Source of the DNA: an uncultured Clostridium sp.
GTDB lineage: Bacteria > Bacillota > Clostridia > TANB77 > CAG-508
DNA length: 41,199 bases
Direction: 5' to 3'
NCBI GenBank assembly: GCA_947571115.1
Contig: CANOWW010000015.1
Coordinates: 1-41,199 of the forward strand
Positions 7,251 to 15,806 of the stretch are shown one piece after another (position 1 is the first letter of the stretch; the number at the start of each line of letters is the position of its first letter). A program made the translations under genes and the position numbers. The notes below the pieces were generated by a model, which worked only from the letters and a program-made list of their open reading frames with translations, was not told where the DNA came from and did not search any database.

Positions 7251-7959
7251 ATGGAACCAATTCGTTTGCAAAAATTTTTGGCATCGAGTGGAATTGCTTC
7301 AAGGCGAAAATGCGAAGAATTAATTGCCGCACGGCAGAGTCAAAGTGAATGGAAAAGTTGTTACAGAATTGGGAACAAAAATCAACTCAGAAACGGACGA
7401 GGTTTTGTACAATGACCAAAAAGTGGAAAATGCAAAACAGGATTTTGTGTATGTGTTGCTGAATAAACCAATTGGAGTTGTGACGACTGCTAAGGACCAA
7501 TTTGAAAGACCAACAGTTTTAGATCTTGTGAAGCTTCCACAAAGGTTGGTACCTGTGGGGCGTCTTGACATGTACACATCGGGTGCACTTATTTTGACAA
7601 ATGATGGCGATTTGGTTTATCAATTAACACATCCTAAACACGAAATTCCGAAAACTTACAATGCGACCGTGAAAGGAATTGTCACAAAACAGGAAATAGA
7701 AATGCTTGAAAAAGGCTTAAAAATAGAAGATTATGTGACAAGTCCAGCGAAAGTGAAAATCCTGAAAATTGATAAAGAAAAAGATATTTCTCGTATTGAA
7801 ATTACCATTCATGAGGGAAAAAATAGGCAAGTGCGTAAAATGTGTGAGGCAATTGGCAAAAAAGTGTTGGCACTGCATCGTAGCAAAATTGGCAATATCA
7901 CGGTAAAAGATTTGAAATTGGGGACATGGCGTTATTTAAAAAAATCAGAAATAATATAA
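7251..7959 (+). CDS. rluB: RluB/RsuA-family pseudouridine synthase, split by +1 shift at CGG
   Basis: 235 residues when the C at 7332 is skipped. The ATG at 7251 has GAGAGGAA upstream and opens with RLQKFLASSGIASRRKCEEL, the S4-domain signature of RluB/RluE/RsuA. The family block EELI-AAGRVKVNGK is interrupted as GCC GCA C GGC AGA GTC. Skipping C restores A-G-R-V-K-V-N-G. The catalytic block VGRLDMYTSGALILTNDG (Asp in R-L-D) and HEGKNRQVRKM are intact. Without the shift the frame runs into nonsense sequence and a stop near 7414, before the catalytic domain. A TTG at 7324 in the second frame is not a credible start because it would remove most of the S4 domain. Confidence 0.88.
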
Positions 7960-7987
7960 AAAATGATAAAACACAAAGGAGAAAAAA

Positions 7988-8797
7988 ATGGAAATACAAG
8001 CACAAAAATTTCTTCCAGAAGGTTGGGAGAGTACAAAAGAAAATTTTAATTTGGAACAATTATATCAGGCAAAGCAGAATGGAACCGTGATGCAGGGATT
8101 TGTGAACAAATGTGACGAAAATTACAATTTGCAAATTCATTTGGATAGAGATATAATAGGGATTATTCCAAGAAATGAAATGGATGCGATGAACCAAGAC
8201 GATTTTGGAATGACGAAGCAAAGCATTTGCAAGAATAAAGTAAATCAATTTGTGCAATTTAAAGTCAAGGAAATTTATGACAAAAATCGTTTGTTGCTTT
8301 CACGAAAAGAAGCAGAGCAAGAGGCTTTGGATTGGGTCAAAAACGATTTAGAAGAAGGAACAATCGTCAATGGCATTGTGAAAAACATTCGCAAATTTGG
8401 GGCTTTTGTGGATATTGGAGGTGGCGTAACAGGGCTGCTTCATATTGAAGATATTTCCATTTCCAGAATCAAATCTCCAGAGGAACGTTTTTTCATTGGA
8501 CAAAAAATTAAAGTTATGATAAAATCAATTGATAAGGAAAATAACAGAATTGTATTGTCCCATAAAGAACTTTTGGGAAATTGGGAGGATAATGTTCAGG
8601 ATTTTCAAGAAAAAATGGTGGTGGAAGGAACTGTCAAAGAAGCCGACCAATACAAAAATGGTCTTTTTATCGAGCTGAAACCAAATCTGGTGGGGCTTGC
8701 TGAATATAAAGATGGTTTTTCATATGGACAAAAAGTGAATGTGTTCATCAAAAAAATCATCAAGGATAAAAAGAAAATAAAATTAGTAATAGTCTAA
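7988..8797 (+). CDS. S1 RNA-binding domain protein, three OB-fold segments
   Basis: 269 residues, start with AAAGGAGAAAA upstream. The middle segment (about 118-190) is a good S1 domain: EEGTIVNGIVKNIRKFGAFV, then GLLHIEDIS, IGQKIKVMI and the closing RIVLSHKEL. The N-terminal third (NGTVMQGFVNKCDEN, IIGIIPRNEM) and the C-terminal third (VVEGTVKEADQY, VGLAEYKDGFSYGQ) look like more divergent S1-like folds. The domain arrangement resembles a short ribosomal protein S1-like or CvfB-type RNA-binding protein of Bacillota. Probably cytoplasmic RNA or ribosome binding. The exact role is unknown. It lies 28 bp after rluB and 17 bp before the next gene, so likely one operon. Confidence 0.8.
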   Translation: MEIQAQKFLPEGWESTKENFNLEQLYQAKQNGTVMQGFVNKCDENYNLQIHLDRDIIGIIPRNEMDAMNQDDFGMTKQSICKNKVNQFVQFKVKEIYDKNRLLLSRKEAEQEALDWVKNDLEEGTIVNGIVKNIRKFGAFVDIGGGVTGLLHIEDISISRIKSPEERFFIGQKIKVMIKSIDKENNRIVLSHKELLGNWEDNVQDFQEKMVVEGTVKEADQYKNGLFIELKPNLVGLAEYKDGFSYGQKVNVFIKKIIKDKKKIKLVIV

Positions 8798-8814
8798 AAA
8801 GGAGGATTTAGAAG

Positions 8815-9751
8815 ATGGTAGATGATGAAAATATTAAAACTACCGTTTCTCCGTTCGCAATTAGAGAAGGAGAAATCAAAAAATTTGACGGGAAAGATGC
8901 TTATGTTTCAATAAGTCAAATTATTCACAAAATTAATTTAGGTCATATTAATGACATTCATTTTGCAATTCTTGACTTGGTCAATGAATTTGAGTTTATG
9001 ACGTCAAGACAAATTTATTTTATGTTGCTTGCAAAAGGGGTTGAGATTAAGTCACAAGATAAGCTCAATGTCAAATTAGAGCAAATGATTAAATCTAAAA
9101 TTTTGACGAGATATTTCTTTACTTCAGAAGAGGGAAAGGGAATTTATCGTGTGTATTGTTTGGAAAAAATGGGAAAATATTTGCTAACTTCCAAAGAAGC
9201 AGAATGCAAATGGCAACCAACGGACAACACAAAACCAGTTCCGATGATTAAAAAAAGACTGGCGCGGAAACCAAGTGATTATTGCGTATATGAGAAAAGC
9301 GAAAAATTTTGCAGCGTATAAAGTAAAACCACAAATTACGGCAAAAATGGCTGGCAAGGAAATCAAGACACATGCAGAAGTGAAAATTGCAAAAGCAAGT
9401 AAGTCCATTAGTTTGCTTTTTGAAGTAGTCAGAAGAGAGCTTGGCTGGGAAGAAAAGTTTGTAGACAGAATGCGTTTATTTAAAGACTTTTATGACAATT
9501 TTGTGCAATTTGATTCAGGTTTTGAAATTATGCCACAATTAATTTTAGTTTGTGAAGATGAAAAACATATGGTAGAAACTTTTAAACAAGTTGTTGCCAA
9601 TAATTTATTGCCACAAAAAGCGAAGATTTATTTTACAACAGACTTAAAGCAAAATGACACAACACTTGATAAATCGTTTATTGAGTTTGCGAAAGACGAA
9701 GCCACAGGCAAGTTTAAAGCAAATAATATCGAAATTAAGTTGTTGGGGTAA
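8815..9751 (+). CDS. Winged-helix protein, split by +1 shift at CGG
   Basis: 311 residues when the C at 9265 is skipped. The ATG at 8815 follows AAAAGGAGG. Residues about 55-110 (NEFEFMTSRQIYFMLLAKG and following) look like a winged helix-turn-helix similar in outline to replication-relaxation-type proteins. The C-terminal half has a mixed alpha/beta pattern with LLFEVVRRELGWEE and MPQLILVCEDEKHMVETF, which could be a nuclease-like fold, but no catalytic residues are certain. The break reads CTG GCG C GGA AAC. Skipping C joins KKRLAGNQVIIAYMRKAK smoothly. Without it the frame stops at 9321. A role in DNA metabolism is inference. Confidence 0.6.
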
Positions 9752-9760
9752 AAAATGAAG

Positions 9761-9789
9761 AAGAGACGTGACTAGGAGTTATGTCTCTT
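9761..9789 (+). terminator. Terminator between convergent genes
   Basis: AAGAGAC (9761-9767) pairs with GTCTCTT (9783-9789), and GTGACT/AGTTAT extends the stem with G-U pairs to 13 bp around AGG. It overlaps the stop codon of the minus-strand gene ending at 9779 and is followed by a T-rich tract. Confidence 0.65.
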
Positions 9790-10567
9790 TTCTTAAAAAT
9801 TTTTTGTTTTTGTAAGAACTCTCTATTAATACACTTCCTTCTAAAATGCTTTGCGTTTCAGTTTCGAGAGGAATGGAAAGCGATAAATCGTAGTAAAAAT
9901 CTTCGTTATTGTGATTGATAATATGAATGGTCAATTGCAGTTTGGCAGACAAATTTTCTAACGAAATGCCAGCCGTTTGAAGTAGTTTGCCATTAAAAGA
10001 TAGGGGCTCATTTGACGTGATTTCAAACCCATTTTTCACAGAATGGTTCACATATTTTAAAGTAATGGGGTTTGAACAATCAGTGAAAAAAATCGGTGTA
10101 TTATATTGTAAATTATCCTCTAAATTTTCATCATTTAAAACTGTAAATTCAAGACTTTCTTCCATTTTATCTTGGGCATTAAAATTGGCTGTTCCGAAAT
10201 TTAACGAATTCAAATAATACAAACAAGGCGAGCCTAGGCTTGGATTAGAAATTTTGATATTTTCAATCCATAATTTTTTGATTGTATTTTCAGAATTTAA
10301 TTCGGCATTCCCATTGTCAATATAAAGTGCGATATCGCTATATTGAAAAATATCTAAAATCCATTTGTTTTGTTCAAAAGTGGTGTCTTGATTTTCGCCG
10401 TAAGCGCTTGAATATACAACTATTTTTGCTAGTGAAAAGGGGCTGTTTTCTGGATTTTTGGTGCTATTTTGGGGCGCCTTAAAAGGGACTAAAATAAAGT
10501 AGTAAAAAAGATAAAGGCATAAAATAAAAAAAATTATGATTAATAAAATTTTCAAAAATTTTTTCAT
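9779..10567 (-). CDS. Membrane-anchored hypothetical protein
   Basis: 262 residues. A single strong hydrophobic segment at residues 6-29 (FLKILLIIIFFILCLYLFYY) anchors the protein, with the remainder outside. The rest is beta-rich with many Asn, Ser and Glu and no catalytic motif I can identify. AAAAAGGAG precedes the start by 7 bases. It is monocistronic with its own promoter (10587-10615). The gene shares the native AT-rich composition, unlike the next gene upstream. Function unknown. Confidence 0.6.
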   Translation of the reverse strand: MKKFLKILLIIIFFILCLYLFYYFILVPFKAPQNSTKNPENSPFSLAKIVVYSSAYGENQDTTFEQNKWILDIFQYSDIALYIDNGNAELNSENTIKKLWIENIKISNPSLGSPCLYYLNSLNFGTANFNAQDKMEESLEFTVLNDENLEDNLQYNTPIFFTDCSNPITLKYVNHSVKNGFEITSNEPLSFNGKLLQTAGISLENLSAKLQLTIHIINHNNEDFYYDLSLSIPLETETQSILEGSVLIESSYKNKKFLRKET

Positions 10568-10586
10568 ACGTACACTCCTTTTTTAT

Positions 10587-10615
10587 ATTGTAATATATTT
10601 TTGGGAATTAGTAAA
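10587..10615 (-). promoter_or_regulatory. Promoter of the 9779-10567 gene
   Basis: Minus strand TTTACT (10615-10610), 17 bp, TACAAT (10592-10587). Both elements are partial matches, in the right place for a short leader. Confidence 0.45.
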
Positions 10616-10631
10616 GAGGAAAATAAAAAAG

Positions 10632-10667
10632 AAAAACGCGTGTTGCAAATGAGCATCACACGTTTTC
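10632..10667 (-). terminator. Terminator of the foreign-looking secreted protein gene
   Basis: A 14-bp stem with two mismatches (arms around 10634-10647 and 10652-10665) with a T-rich tail on the minus strand (plus-strand A-rich at 10621-10635). It lies 29 bp past the stop codon at 10696. Confidence 0.6.
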
Positions 10668-10669
10668 TT

Positions 10670-10680
10670 AGGGCTTGAAA
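10670..10680 (+). repeat. 11-bp inverted repeat flanking the foreign-looking gene, left copy
   Basis: AGGGCTTGAAA here is the exact reverse complement of TTTCAAGCCCT at 11990-12000 on the other side of the gene. GCAAATGAGCA also occurs on both sides (10645-10655 and 12005-12015) in the same orientation. These shared flanks may mark the ends of an inserted cassette. Confidence 0.45.
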
Positions 10681-10695
10681 GGGGAGAAAAAGGCT

Positions 10696-11928
10696 TTATT
10701 TGGAACCTGTTACCCAGCCAGTGCCGTCTTTTGCATATATCAGCTCTTTAACGTTTGTCTTTACTAATGTGATATTTCTCATATTAGTAATAGGTGCAGA
10801 GAACTGATTTCCAGCTGAAATCCAAGTAGCAGTTTTTTCGTCTAAGAATCCTAACTGCCGTTTCTTAGCTTTGATAGCATCTGCTACCCAGCTATCAGCC
10901 ATAAAAACACTGTTGCCTTTTCGCTGAAATTTCCGATGTTGACCGTCACTCTTGTAAAGAATAGAGTAGTTGGTCTTGTTTACAGCATAAGCTGTGGTTG
11001 CAGTTGTGGTATCATCTTCATCGGCTTTTTCAGTCAGGCTTGCAAATGAGAAACTGCCAGCGGTTGTTACAAGCTTAGAACCATAACCCTTGCTGTCGAA
11101 AGAGGCAGACTTTATTTCGCCACGGAATTCAACTTCGACAGGGTTACAAATATCTGCTGTGTCAAAACGATAAATCTGATTATCGTCATCTTCGTAAACG
11201 AAGATATAGTAACCAGAGCCGTTTTTCGTTACCGCGAGGTAGCGGATACCACTCTTGCAGTACTCTGACAGCTTATATTTGCCATTATAGGTTACTTCAC
11301 TTCTGTAACTTACAAGGCTATGATTGCCGAAAGTAACCGTAACTTTCCTGCTAGCGCTGTCAGTTTTTGTGACAACTTCTTTGCCAGAAGAACTGCTGCT
11401 GTCAGATGAAGCATCACTACCTGTGCCGTAGCCGCTGCCTGCTTCTTTTATTAATGCTGAAATAGACACAGTTTTACCATTCTTCGGTTTTACTTGATTG
11501 GCAAACTGGTCATAGTTCAGCAGAATTTTTTCTGCGGCTGTGGCTATTCTGGTATTTTTCTTTGTTTGACTGTCCCAAACATAAATGTTTGAGTTTTTAT
11601 TGGTCCAAACTACTTTGTTGGCATTGTACCAACTCACAACTGAACCAGACAAGAAGTTCGTGGAAATGATGTCTCCACGCCCAGTTCGCAGCGTGCTTCC
11701 GTCCAGAATTAACCGTTTGTCACGGTCTATGATAGCAACTCCTGATGCGTCATAGTAATAATAATCTACGACGTAACAGCCAAGTTCATCACTAAAGGAG
11801 ACGAAACAATACGGCTCCCTAGCAGCCTGCGCAATGACTGCTGGCGTGAAAGTAAATGCCGGTATAGCCGCTAAAAATGCCAATGCAAGTGTAAATAATA
11901 ACATAACAATTTTTTTTGTACGTTTCAT
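10696..11928 (-). CDS. Secreted protein of unknown function, foreign codon use
   Basis: 410 residues from the ATG at 11928, chosen because AAAGGAAG precedes it and a signal peptide follows at once: basic MKRTKK, a hydrophobic core to about residue 24, and an A-Q-A cleavage site before AREP. A start at 11979 would bury the signal peptide. The mature protein is beta-rich, Tyr/Ser-rich, with a Ser-rich linker (SSDSSSSSGKE). No enzymatic motif is recognised. G+C is clearly higher than in neighbours, and it uses CGG three times as Arg (codons starting at 11715, 10935 and 10860). It has its own promoter and terminator. Horizontal acquisition is a reasonable inference. If CGG shifts +1 in this host, the first one gives GGT TAA and stops translation after about 73 residues. 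Confidence 0.7.
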   Translation of the reverse strand: MKRTKKIVMLLFTLALAFLAAIPAFTFTPAVIAQAAREPYCFVSFSDELGCYVVDYYYYDASGVAIIDRDKRLILDGSTLRTGRGDIISTNFLSGSVVSWYNANKVVWTNKNSNIYVWDSQTKKNTRIATAAEKILLNYDQFANQVKPKNGKTVSISALIKEAGSGYGTGSDASSDSSSSSGKEVVTKTDSASRKVTVTFGNHSLVSYRSEVTYNGKYKLSEYCKSGIRYLAVTKNGSGYYIFVYEDDDNQIYRFDTADICNPVEVEFRGEIKSASFDSKGYGSKLVTTAGSFSFASLTEKADEDDTTTATTAYAVNKTNYSILYKSDGQHRKFQRKGNSVFMADSWVADAIKAKKRQLGFLDEKTATWISAGNQFSAPITNMRNITLVKTNVKELIYAKDGTGWVTGSK

Positions 11929-12048
11929 AAGACGTTTCTTCCTTTCTTTATGTGAGCCCCCAAGTAGGGCGGTTGTCAATGTGCTGTAGTTTCAAGCCCT
12001 TTCCGCAAATGAGCAGAAAAATCAAAAAAATAAAATTCCCCTACCTAT

Positions 12049-12077
12049 AGTATAACATAATTATGTCAATATTGCAA
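12049..12077 (-). promoter_or_regulatory. Promoter of the foreign-looking gene
   Basis: Minus strand TTGCAA (12077-12072), 17 bp, TATACT (12054-12049) with an extended -10 TG. The leader is about 115 nt long and contains the right copy of the 11-bp inverted repeat. I do not recognise a riboswitch in it. Confidence 0.55.
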
Positions 12078-12126
12078 CAACCTCTCATATTTTTTGTAAA
12101 TTTTTGGAAAAAATCAATAAAAAGAC

Positions 12127-12156
12127 TTGAAAACTTGATATTAATTGTGATATACT
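12127..12156 (+). promoter_or_regulatory. Promoter of pyk
   Basis: TTGAAA (12127-12132), 18 bp, TATACT (12151-12156), with TG one base before the -10. It lies 38 bp from the pyk start. Confidence 0.6.
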
Positions 12157-12193
12157 CCTTAAAGAGTAAAAATCAGGAAAGGAAAATTAAAAA

Positions 12194-13630
12194 ATGAAGG
12201 TTTTAAGAAAAACAAAAATTGTAGGTACCATTGGTCCAGCTAGTGAAAAACATTTACCAGAATTGTTTGATGCAGGATTAGGCATTTGTAGAATTAATTA
12301 TTCACATGGAAGTTATGATGAACAAAAAGAGAAAACAGAAGAAATTATTCGTTTGAGAAAAGAATTAGATTTACCAGTTCCAATGATTTTGGATATGCAA
12401 GGTCCAGAAATTAGAACAGGAATGTTGGTAACAGGTAAAAATGAAAAAATTAAATTAGAAGATGGACAAAAATTCACACTTGTATGCGGAGAAGATATTG
12501 TAGGAGACAAGGAAAGAGTTTCTGTTTCTTACAAAGAATTATATAAAGATTTAAAAGTGGGTGCCAAAGTTTTAATTGACGATGGGGCAATTGAACTAAA
12601 AGTAGACGCAATTAACGGTACAGATATTGAATGTACAGTGGTTCATGGAAATGGTTTAGGAAGCAGAAAAACTATGAATTTGCCGGGAACTGCTATTCGT
12701 CTTCCAGCTTTAAAACAAAAAGATATTGATGATTTAAAAACGGCTTGTGAGCATGATTATGACTTTGTTGCCGTATCTTTTACAAGAAATTTAGATGATA
12801 TTAACCAAGTTCGCAGAGTGTTAGATGAAAATGGTGGAACAGATGTTAAAATTGTAACCAAAGTAGAAAACGTAGAAGGTTTGAGCAACATGGAAGAAAT
12901 CGTAGAACATGCAGATGTTCAAATGATTGCTCGTGGCGACATGGCAACAGAAACTGACTTTACAGAGCCACCAATTATGCAAAAGAAATTTATCAAATTG
13001 TGTAATCGTGGAAATAAACCAGCCATTACAGCAACACAAATGTTAGAAAGTATGACACATAATCCATTACCAACAAGAGCAGAGGCTTCTGATGTGGCAA
13101 ATGCTGTTTATGATAGAACAAGTGCTTTAATGCTTTCTGGTGAATGTGCAATGGGTGATTTCCCTGTTGAATGTGTGGCAACGATGGATAAAATTGCAAA
13201 AAGAGTAGAGTCAACCATTGATTATTGGAAAAAATTTGAAGAAAACACCAATATTAATTTAGAGACATTAGAAGATAATATTGCTTATTCTACTTGCGTG
13301 ATTGCTAAAAATATGAAAGCAGATGCCATCATTTGCTATACAAATTCAGGCGATACAGCAAGAAGATTAGCAGGAATGGGAGCAGGTTGCCCAATTTTGG
13401 CTGTAACAGATAATCGCAGAACATTCAATCAATTAGGAATTGCTTGGAATGTACAACCAGTCCTTGTAGAAACAGATAGCGATAAAATCAAAGTTATCCA
13501 AAAAGGAATGGATAAATTGAAAGCAAAAGGAATTTTAGAAGCTGGAGATAAAGTTATTGTTGCTGGCGGAAAAGGTTTCATGGACGGTGTTCAAGAAAGC
13601 AAACAAATTGGTGGATATGTAAAAATATAG
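12194..13630 (+). CDS. pyk: Pyruvate kinase
   Basis: 478 residues. Converts phosphoenolpyruvate and ADP to pyruvate and ATP, the last glycolytic step. The N-terminal KTKIVGTIGPASEK and RINYSHG (ATP/K+ site) are followed by the B domain, then TKVENVEGL with the catalytic Lys and metal Glu, ARGDMATE with the metal Asp, and TATQMLESM with the conserved Thr. Two usually invariant blocks are altered: LDTKGPEIR is LDMQGPEIR, and GETAxGxYP is GECAMGDFP. No C-terminal PEP-utiliser-like extra domain is present, so length is standard. Monocistronic, with a strong bidirectional terminator behind it. No in-frame CGG. Confidence 0.93.
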   Translation: MKVLRKTKIVGTIGPASEKHLPELFDAGLGICRINYSHGSYDEQKEKTEEIIRLRKELDLPVPMILDMQGPEIRTGMLVTGKNEKIKLEDGQKFTLVCGEDIVGDKERVSVSYKELYKDLKVGAKVLIDDGAIELKVDAINGTDIECTVVHGNGLGSRKTMNLPGTAIRLPALKQKDIDDLKTACEHDYDFVAVSFTRNLDDINQVRRVLDENGGTDVKIVTKVENVEGLSNMEEIVEHADVQMIARGDMATETDFTEPPIMQKKFIKLCNRGNKPAITATQMLESMTHNPLPTRAEASDVANAVYDRTSALMLSGECAMGDFPVECVATMDKIAKRVESTIDYWKKFEENTNINLETLEDNIAYSTCVIAKNMKADAIICYTNSGDTARRLAGMGAGCPILAVTDNRRTFNQLGIAWNVQPVLVETDSDKIKVIQKGMDKLKAKGILEAGDKVIVAGGKGFMDGVQESKQIGGYVKI

Positions 13631-13644
13631 AAAAAATAAAAAAC

Positions 13645-13672
13645 AATAGCCTACTATTAATAGTAGGCTATT
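13645..13672 (+). terminator. Bidirectional terminator between pyk and the DnaJ-like gene
   Basis: AATAGCCTACTATT (13645-13658) and its exact reverse complement (13659-13672) make a perfect palindrome between two convergent genes, with A-rich and T/A-rich flanks. Confidence 0.8.
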
Positions 13673-13698
13673 AAAATAATAAAATTAATAGGGCACTA

Positions 13699-14280
13699 TT
13701 AAAATTCAAGACTCGTATAATCTTCTTCAAAATAGGATTTCCCAAAATCACTGAATACATCGTCAAGCTCGGTTTGGTTATAATCAAAGGCTTCTAGCGT
13801 ATTTTCAAGAGAGTTATTTTGTGATGTTGTGTTTGTGTCATTTGTAGTTGTTGTGTTCGTATCAGAGGGAGGCGTTAAATAATAGCTTACTTGAAAAAGG
13901 TTCATGAAGAATAAAGATAAAGTAATCAAAAAAATAAGGACAAAAATTTGGATTTGTCGTTTAACAGTAAGATGATTTAATTTTTCTACCATGAAATTTG
14001 TGAATGCAGACTCAGCTGTTCGAGCAGTCGAAGTTTGGGGGTCGGGAGCTTTGTAAGTGGTTTCAAAGGCAGGTTTTAAGGTTTCGTCGTAAGCTAATTT
14101 TTTTTCTGAGTTGGATAAAATAGTATAGGCTTCGTTAATTTGCTTTATTTTTTGTTCAGCAAAAGTTTTATCACCTGGATATAAATCTGGGTGATATTTT
14201 TTGACTAATTTTTTATAAGAACGTTTGATTTCAGTTTGAGTTGCATTTTTCGATAAGCCCAGTATCTCATAATAATTCAT
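13699..14280 (-). CDS. J-domain protein with C-terminal membrane segment
   Basis: 193 residues from the ATG at 14280 (GGGAGAAAATT upstream). An earlier in-frame ATG at 14409 would run through the promoter region. Residues 1-65 are a J domain: [13 protein letters not shown], helix II, then [11 protein letters not shown] with the HPD tripeptide that stimulates DnaK ATPase. A hydrophobic segment near residues 97-122 ([18 protein letters not shown]) anchors it, and the tail is Asn/Thr-rich and acidic. Unlike true DnaJ there is no Gly/Phe region or zinc finger, so it is probably a local DnaK recruiter at the membrane. Confidence 0.85.
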   Translation of the reverse strand: MNYYEILGLSKNATQTEIKRSYKKLVKKYHPDLYPGDKTFAEQKIKQINEAYTILSNSEKKLAYDETLKPAFETTYKAPDPQTSTARTAESAFTNFMVEKLNHLTVKRQIQIFVLIFLITLSLFFMNLFQVSYYLTPPSDTNTTTTNDTNTTSQNNSLENTLEAFDYNQTELDDVFSDFGKSYFEEDYTSLEF

Positions 14281-14299
14281 AATTTTCTCCCTTATCTTT

Positions 14300-14328
14300 A
14301 TTATACCTGAAAATTTGGAAAATGACAA
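14300..14328 (-). promoter_or_regulatory. Promoter of the J-domain gene
   Basis: Minus strand TTGTCA (14328-14323), 17 bp, TATAAT (14305-14300). It lies 20 bp from the start codon. Confidence 0.7.
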
Positions 14329-14358
14329 GATTTTTGGGGCGAAATTATGCAAAATCAC

Positions 14359-14387
14359 TTGAAAAATGTTGGAAAATGTTATAAAAT
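14359..14387 (+). promoter_or_regulatory. Promoter of miaB-mutS
   Basis: TTGAAA (14359-14364), 17 bp, TAAAAT (14382-14387). It is divergent from the J-domain promoter about 30 bp away. Confidence 0.6.
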
Positions 14388-14414
14388 AAAGAACAGGTTT
14401 AGGAGGCAAAACAA

Positions 14415-15806
14415 GTGTTAGAAAAAGAAGTTTTGGAAAAAGTAAAACAAAAAGTGCGACAGGATAGTTTGCGATATTATATTACGACGTTTGGCTGTCA
14501 GTTAAATGAGAATGATTCTGAAAAAATTGCTGGTATGTTGGAAGAAATGGGATTTTGCAGAGCCGAACAGGAAAAAGAAGCAAATTTGATTGTTTTTAAT
14601 ACTTGTTGTGTCCGTGAAAATGCGGAAGAAAGATTGTTTGGGAAGATTGGCGAATTGAAAAATTTGAAAAAGTCCAAAAATTTGATGATTGCAATTGGTG
14701 GTTGCATGATGCAAGAAAAAGCAATGGTTGAGAAAATCAAAAAAAGTTATCCGTTTGTGGATGTTATTTTTGGGACGCATACGCTTCAAAATTTACCAGA
14801 AGATATTTGCAAAGCGATGGAGAAAAATGAGAAAGTGCGTGATGTAATTGACATAGAGGGCGAAATTCAGGAAGATTTGCCGATTAAGAGAAACAGTAAA
14901 TTTAGTGCGAGCGTGACGATTATGTATGGTTGCAATAATTTTTGTACGTATTGCATTGTGCCATATGTGCGCGGAAGGGAAAGAAGTAGGAAGTCGCAGA
15001 AGATTTTGGAGGAAATCCAGAATTTGGCGGAGCAGGGTTATAAAGAAGTGACGCTTTTGGGGCAAAATGTAAATTCTTATATGGTGGTAGAGCGTGAAAA
15101 AGGCATAGCGGATAGCGAAATTAATTCATTTGCGAAATTGCTGCGTGCTGTTGCGCAAATTGATAAAATCGAAAAAATTAATTTTATTTCGCCACATCCA
15201 AAAGATTTTACAGATGACGTGATTGAGGCAATTCGTGATATTGACAAAATTTCAAGAATTGTGCATTTGCCTTTGCAATCCGGAAATAGTAAAGTGCTAA
15301 AGGAAATGAACCGTAAATATACGAAGGAGCAATATTTGGCTTTGGTGGATAAAATGAAACAGCAAATTCCGAATTTGATGCTGTCTACGGATATTATTGT
15401 GGGATTTCCAGGAGAAACGGATGAGGAATTTGAGGACACATTGGATGTTGTAAGACGAGTTAATTTTGAGCAAATTTTTATGTTTATTTATTCGCCAAGA
15501 GAGGGGACTGTGGCGGCAAGTAGAGAAGGCCAAGTGCCAGAAGAAATCAAGCATGAAAGATTTGACAGGTTAAAAGCGTTGTATGAGGCAAAAGTGGACG
15601 AAAATAATGAAAAATATATGGGAACGACGCACCAAATATTGATTGAGGGAAAAAGCAAAAATGATGAAACTCAGTTCGCAGGCAGAACGGATACGAATAA
15701 GGTTGTTATTTTTGCGCCAGATGGCGTGCACGAAATAGGCGATATGGTAGATGTGAAAATTACGGAAAATCATAAATGGTATTTAAAAGGAGAAATTGTG
15801 AGATGA
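14415..15806 (+). CDS. miaB: tRNA-2-methylthio-N6-dimethylallyladenosine synthase
   Basis: 463 residues from a GTG start with AGGAGG nine bases upstream. Radical-SAM methylthiotransferase that adds a methylthio group to i6A37 of tRNAs reading U-initial codons. N-terminal UPF0004 domain with Cys28, Cys64 and Cys97 for the auxiliary cluster, the radical-SAM motif CNNFCTYC (Cys173, 177, 180), and a C-terminal TRAM domain (about 395-460). [11 protein letters not shown] and the specificity blocks favour MiaB over MtaB or RimO. It overlaps mutS by ATGA, so translation of the two is coupled. No in-frame CGG. Confidence 0.92.
   Translation: MLEKEVLEKVKQKVRQDSLRYYITTFGCQLNENDSEKIAGMLEEMGFCRAEQEKEANLIVFNTCCVRENAEERLFGKIGELKNLKKSKNLMIAIGGCMMQEKAMVEKIKKSYPFVDVIFGTHTLQNLPEDICKAMEKNEKVRDVIDIEGEIQEDLPIKRNSKFSASVTIMYGCNNFCTYCIVPYVRGRERSRKSQKILEEIQNLAEQGYKEVTLLGQNVNSYMVVEREKGIADSEINSFAKLLRAVAQIDKIEKINFISPHPKDFTDDVIEAIRDIDKISRIVHLPLQSGNSKVLKEMNRKYTKEQYLALVDKMKQQIPNLMLSTDIIVGFPGETDEEFEDTLDVVRRVNFEQIFMFIYSPREGTVAASREGQVPEEIKHERFDRLKALYEAKVDENNEKYMGTTHQILIEGKSKNDETQFAGRTDTNKVVIFAPDGVHEIGDMVDVKITENHKWYLKGEIVR

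Noticed and set aside
7324..7959. Separate gene starting at TTG 7324
   Set aside because: It would begin in the middle of the S4 domain without a ribosome-binding site. The ATG at 7251 plus a one-base skip gives a complete RluB.
11928..12045. Riboswitch in the leader of the foreign-looking gene
   Set aside because: The leader is GC-richer and can fold, but I could not match it to any known riboswitch core.
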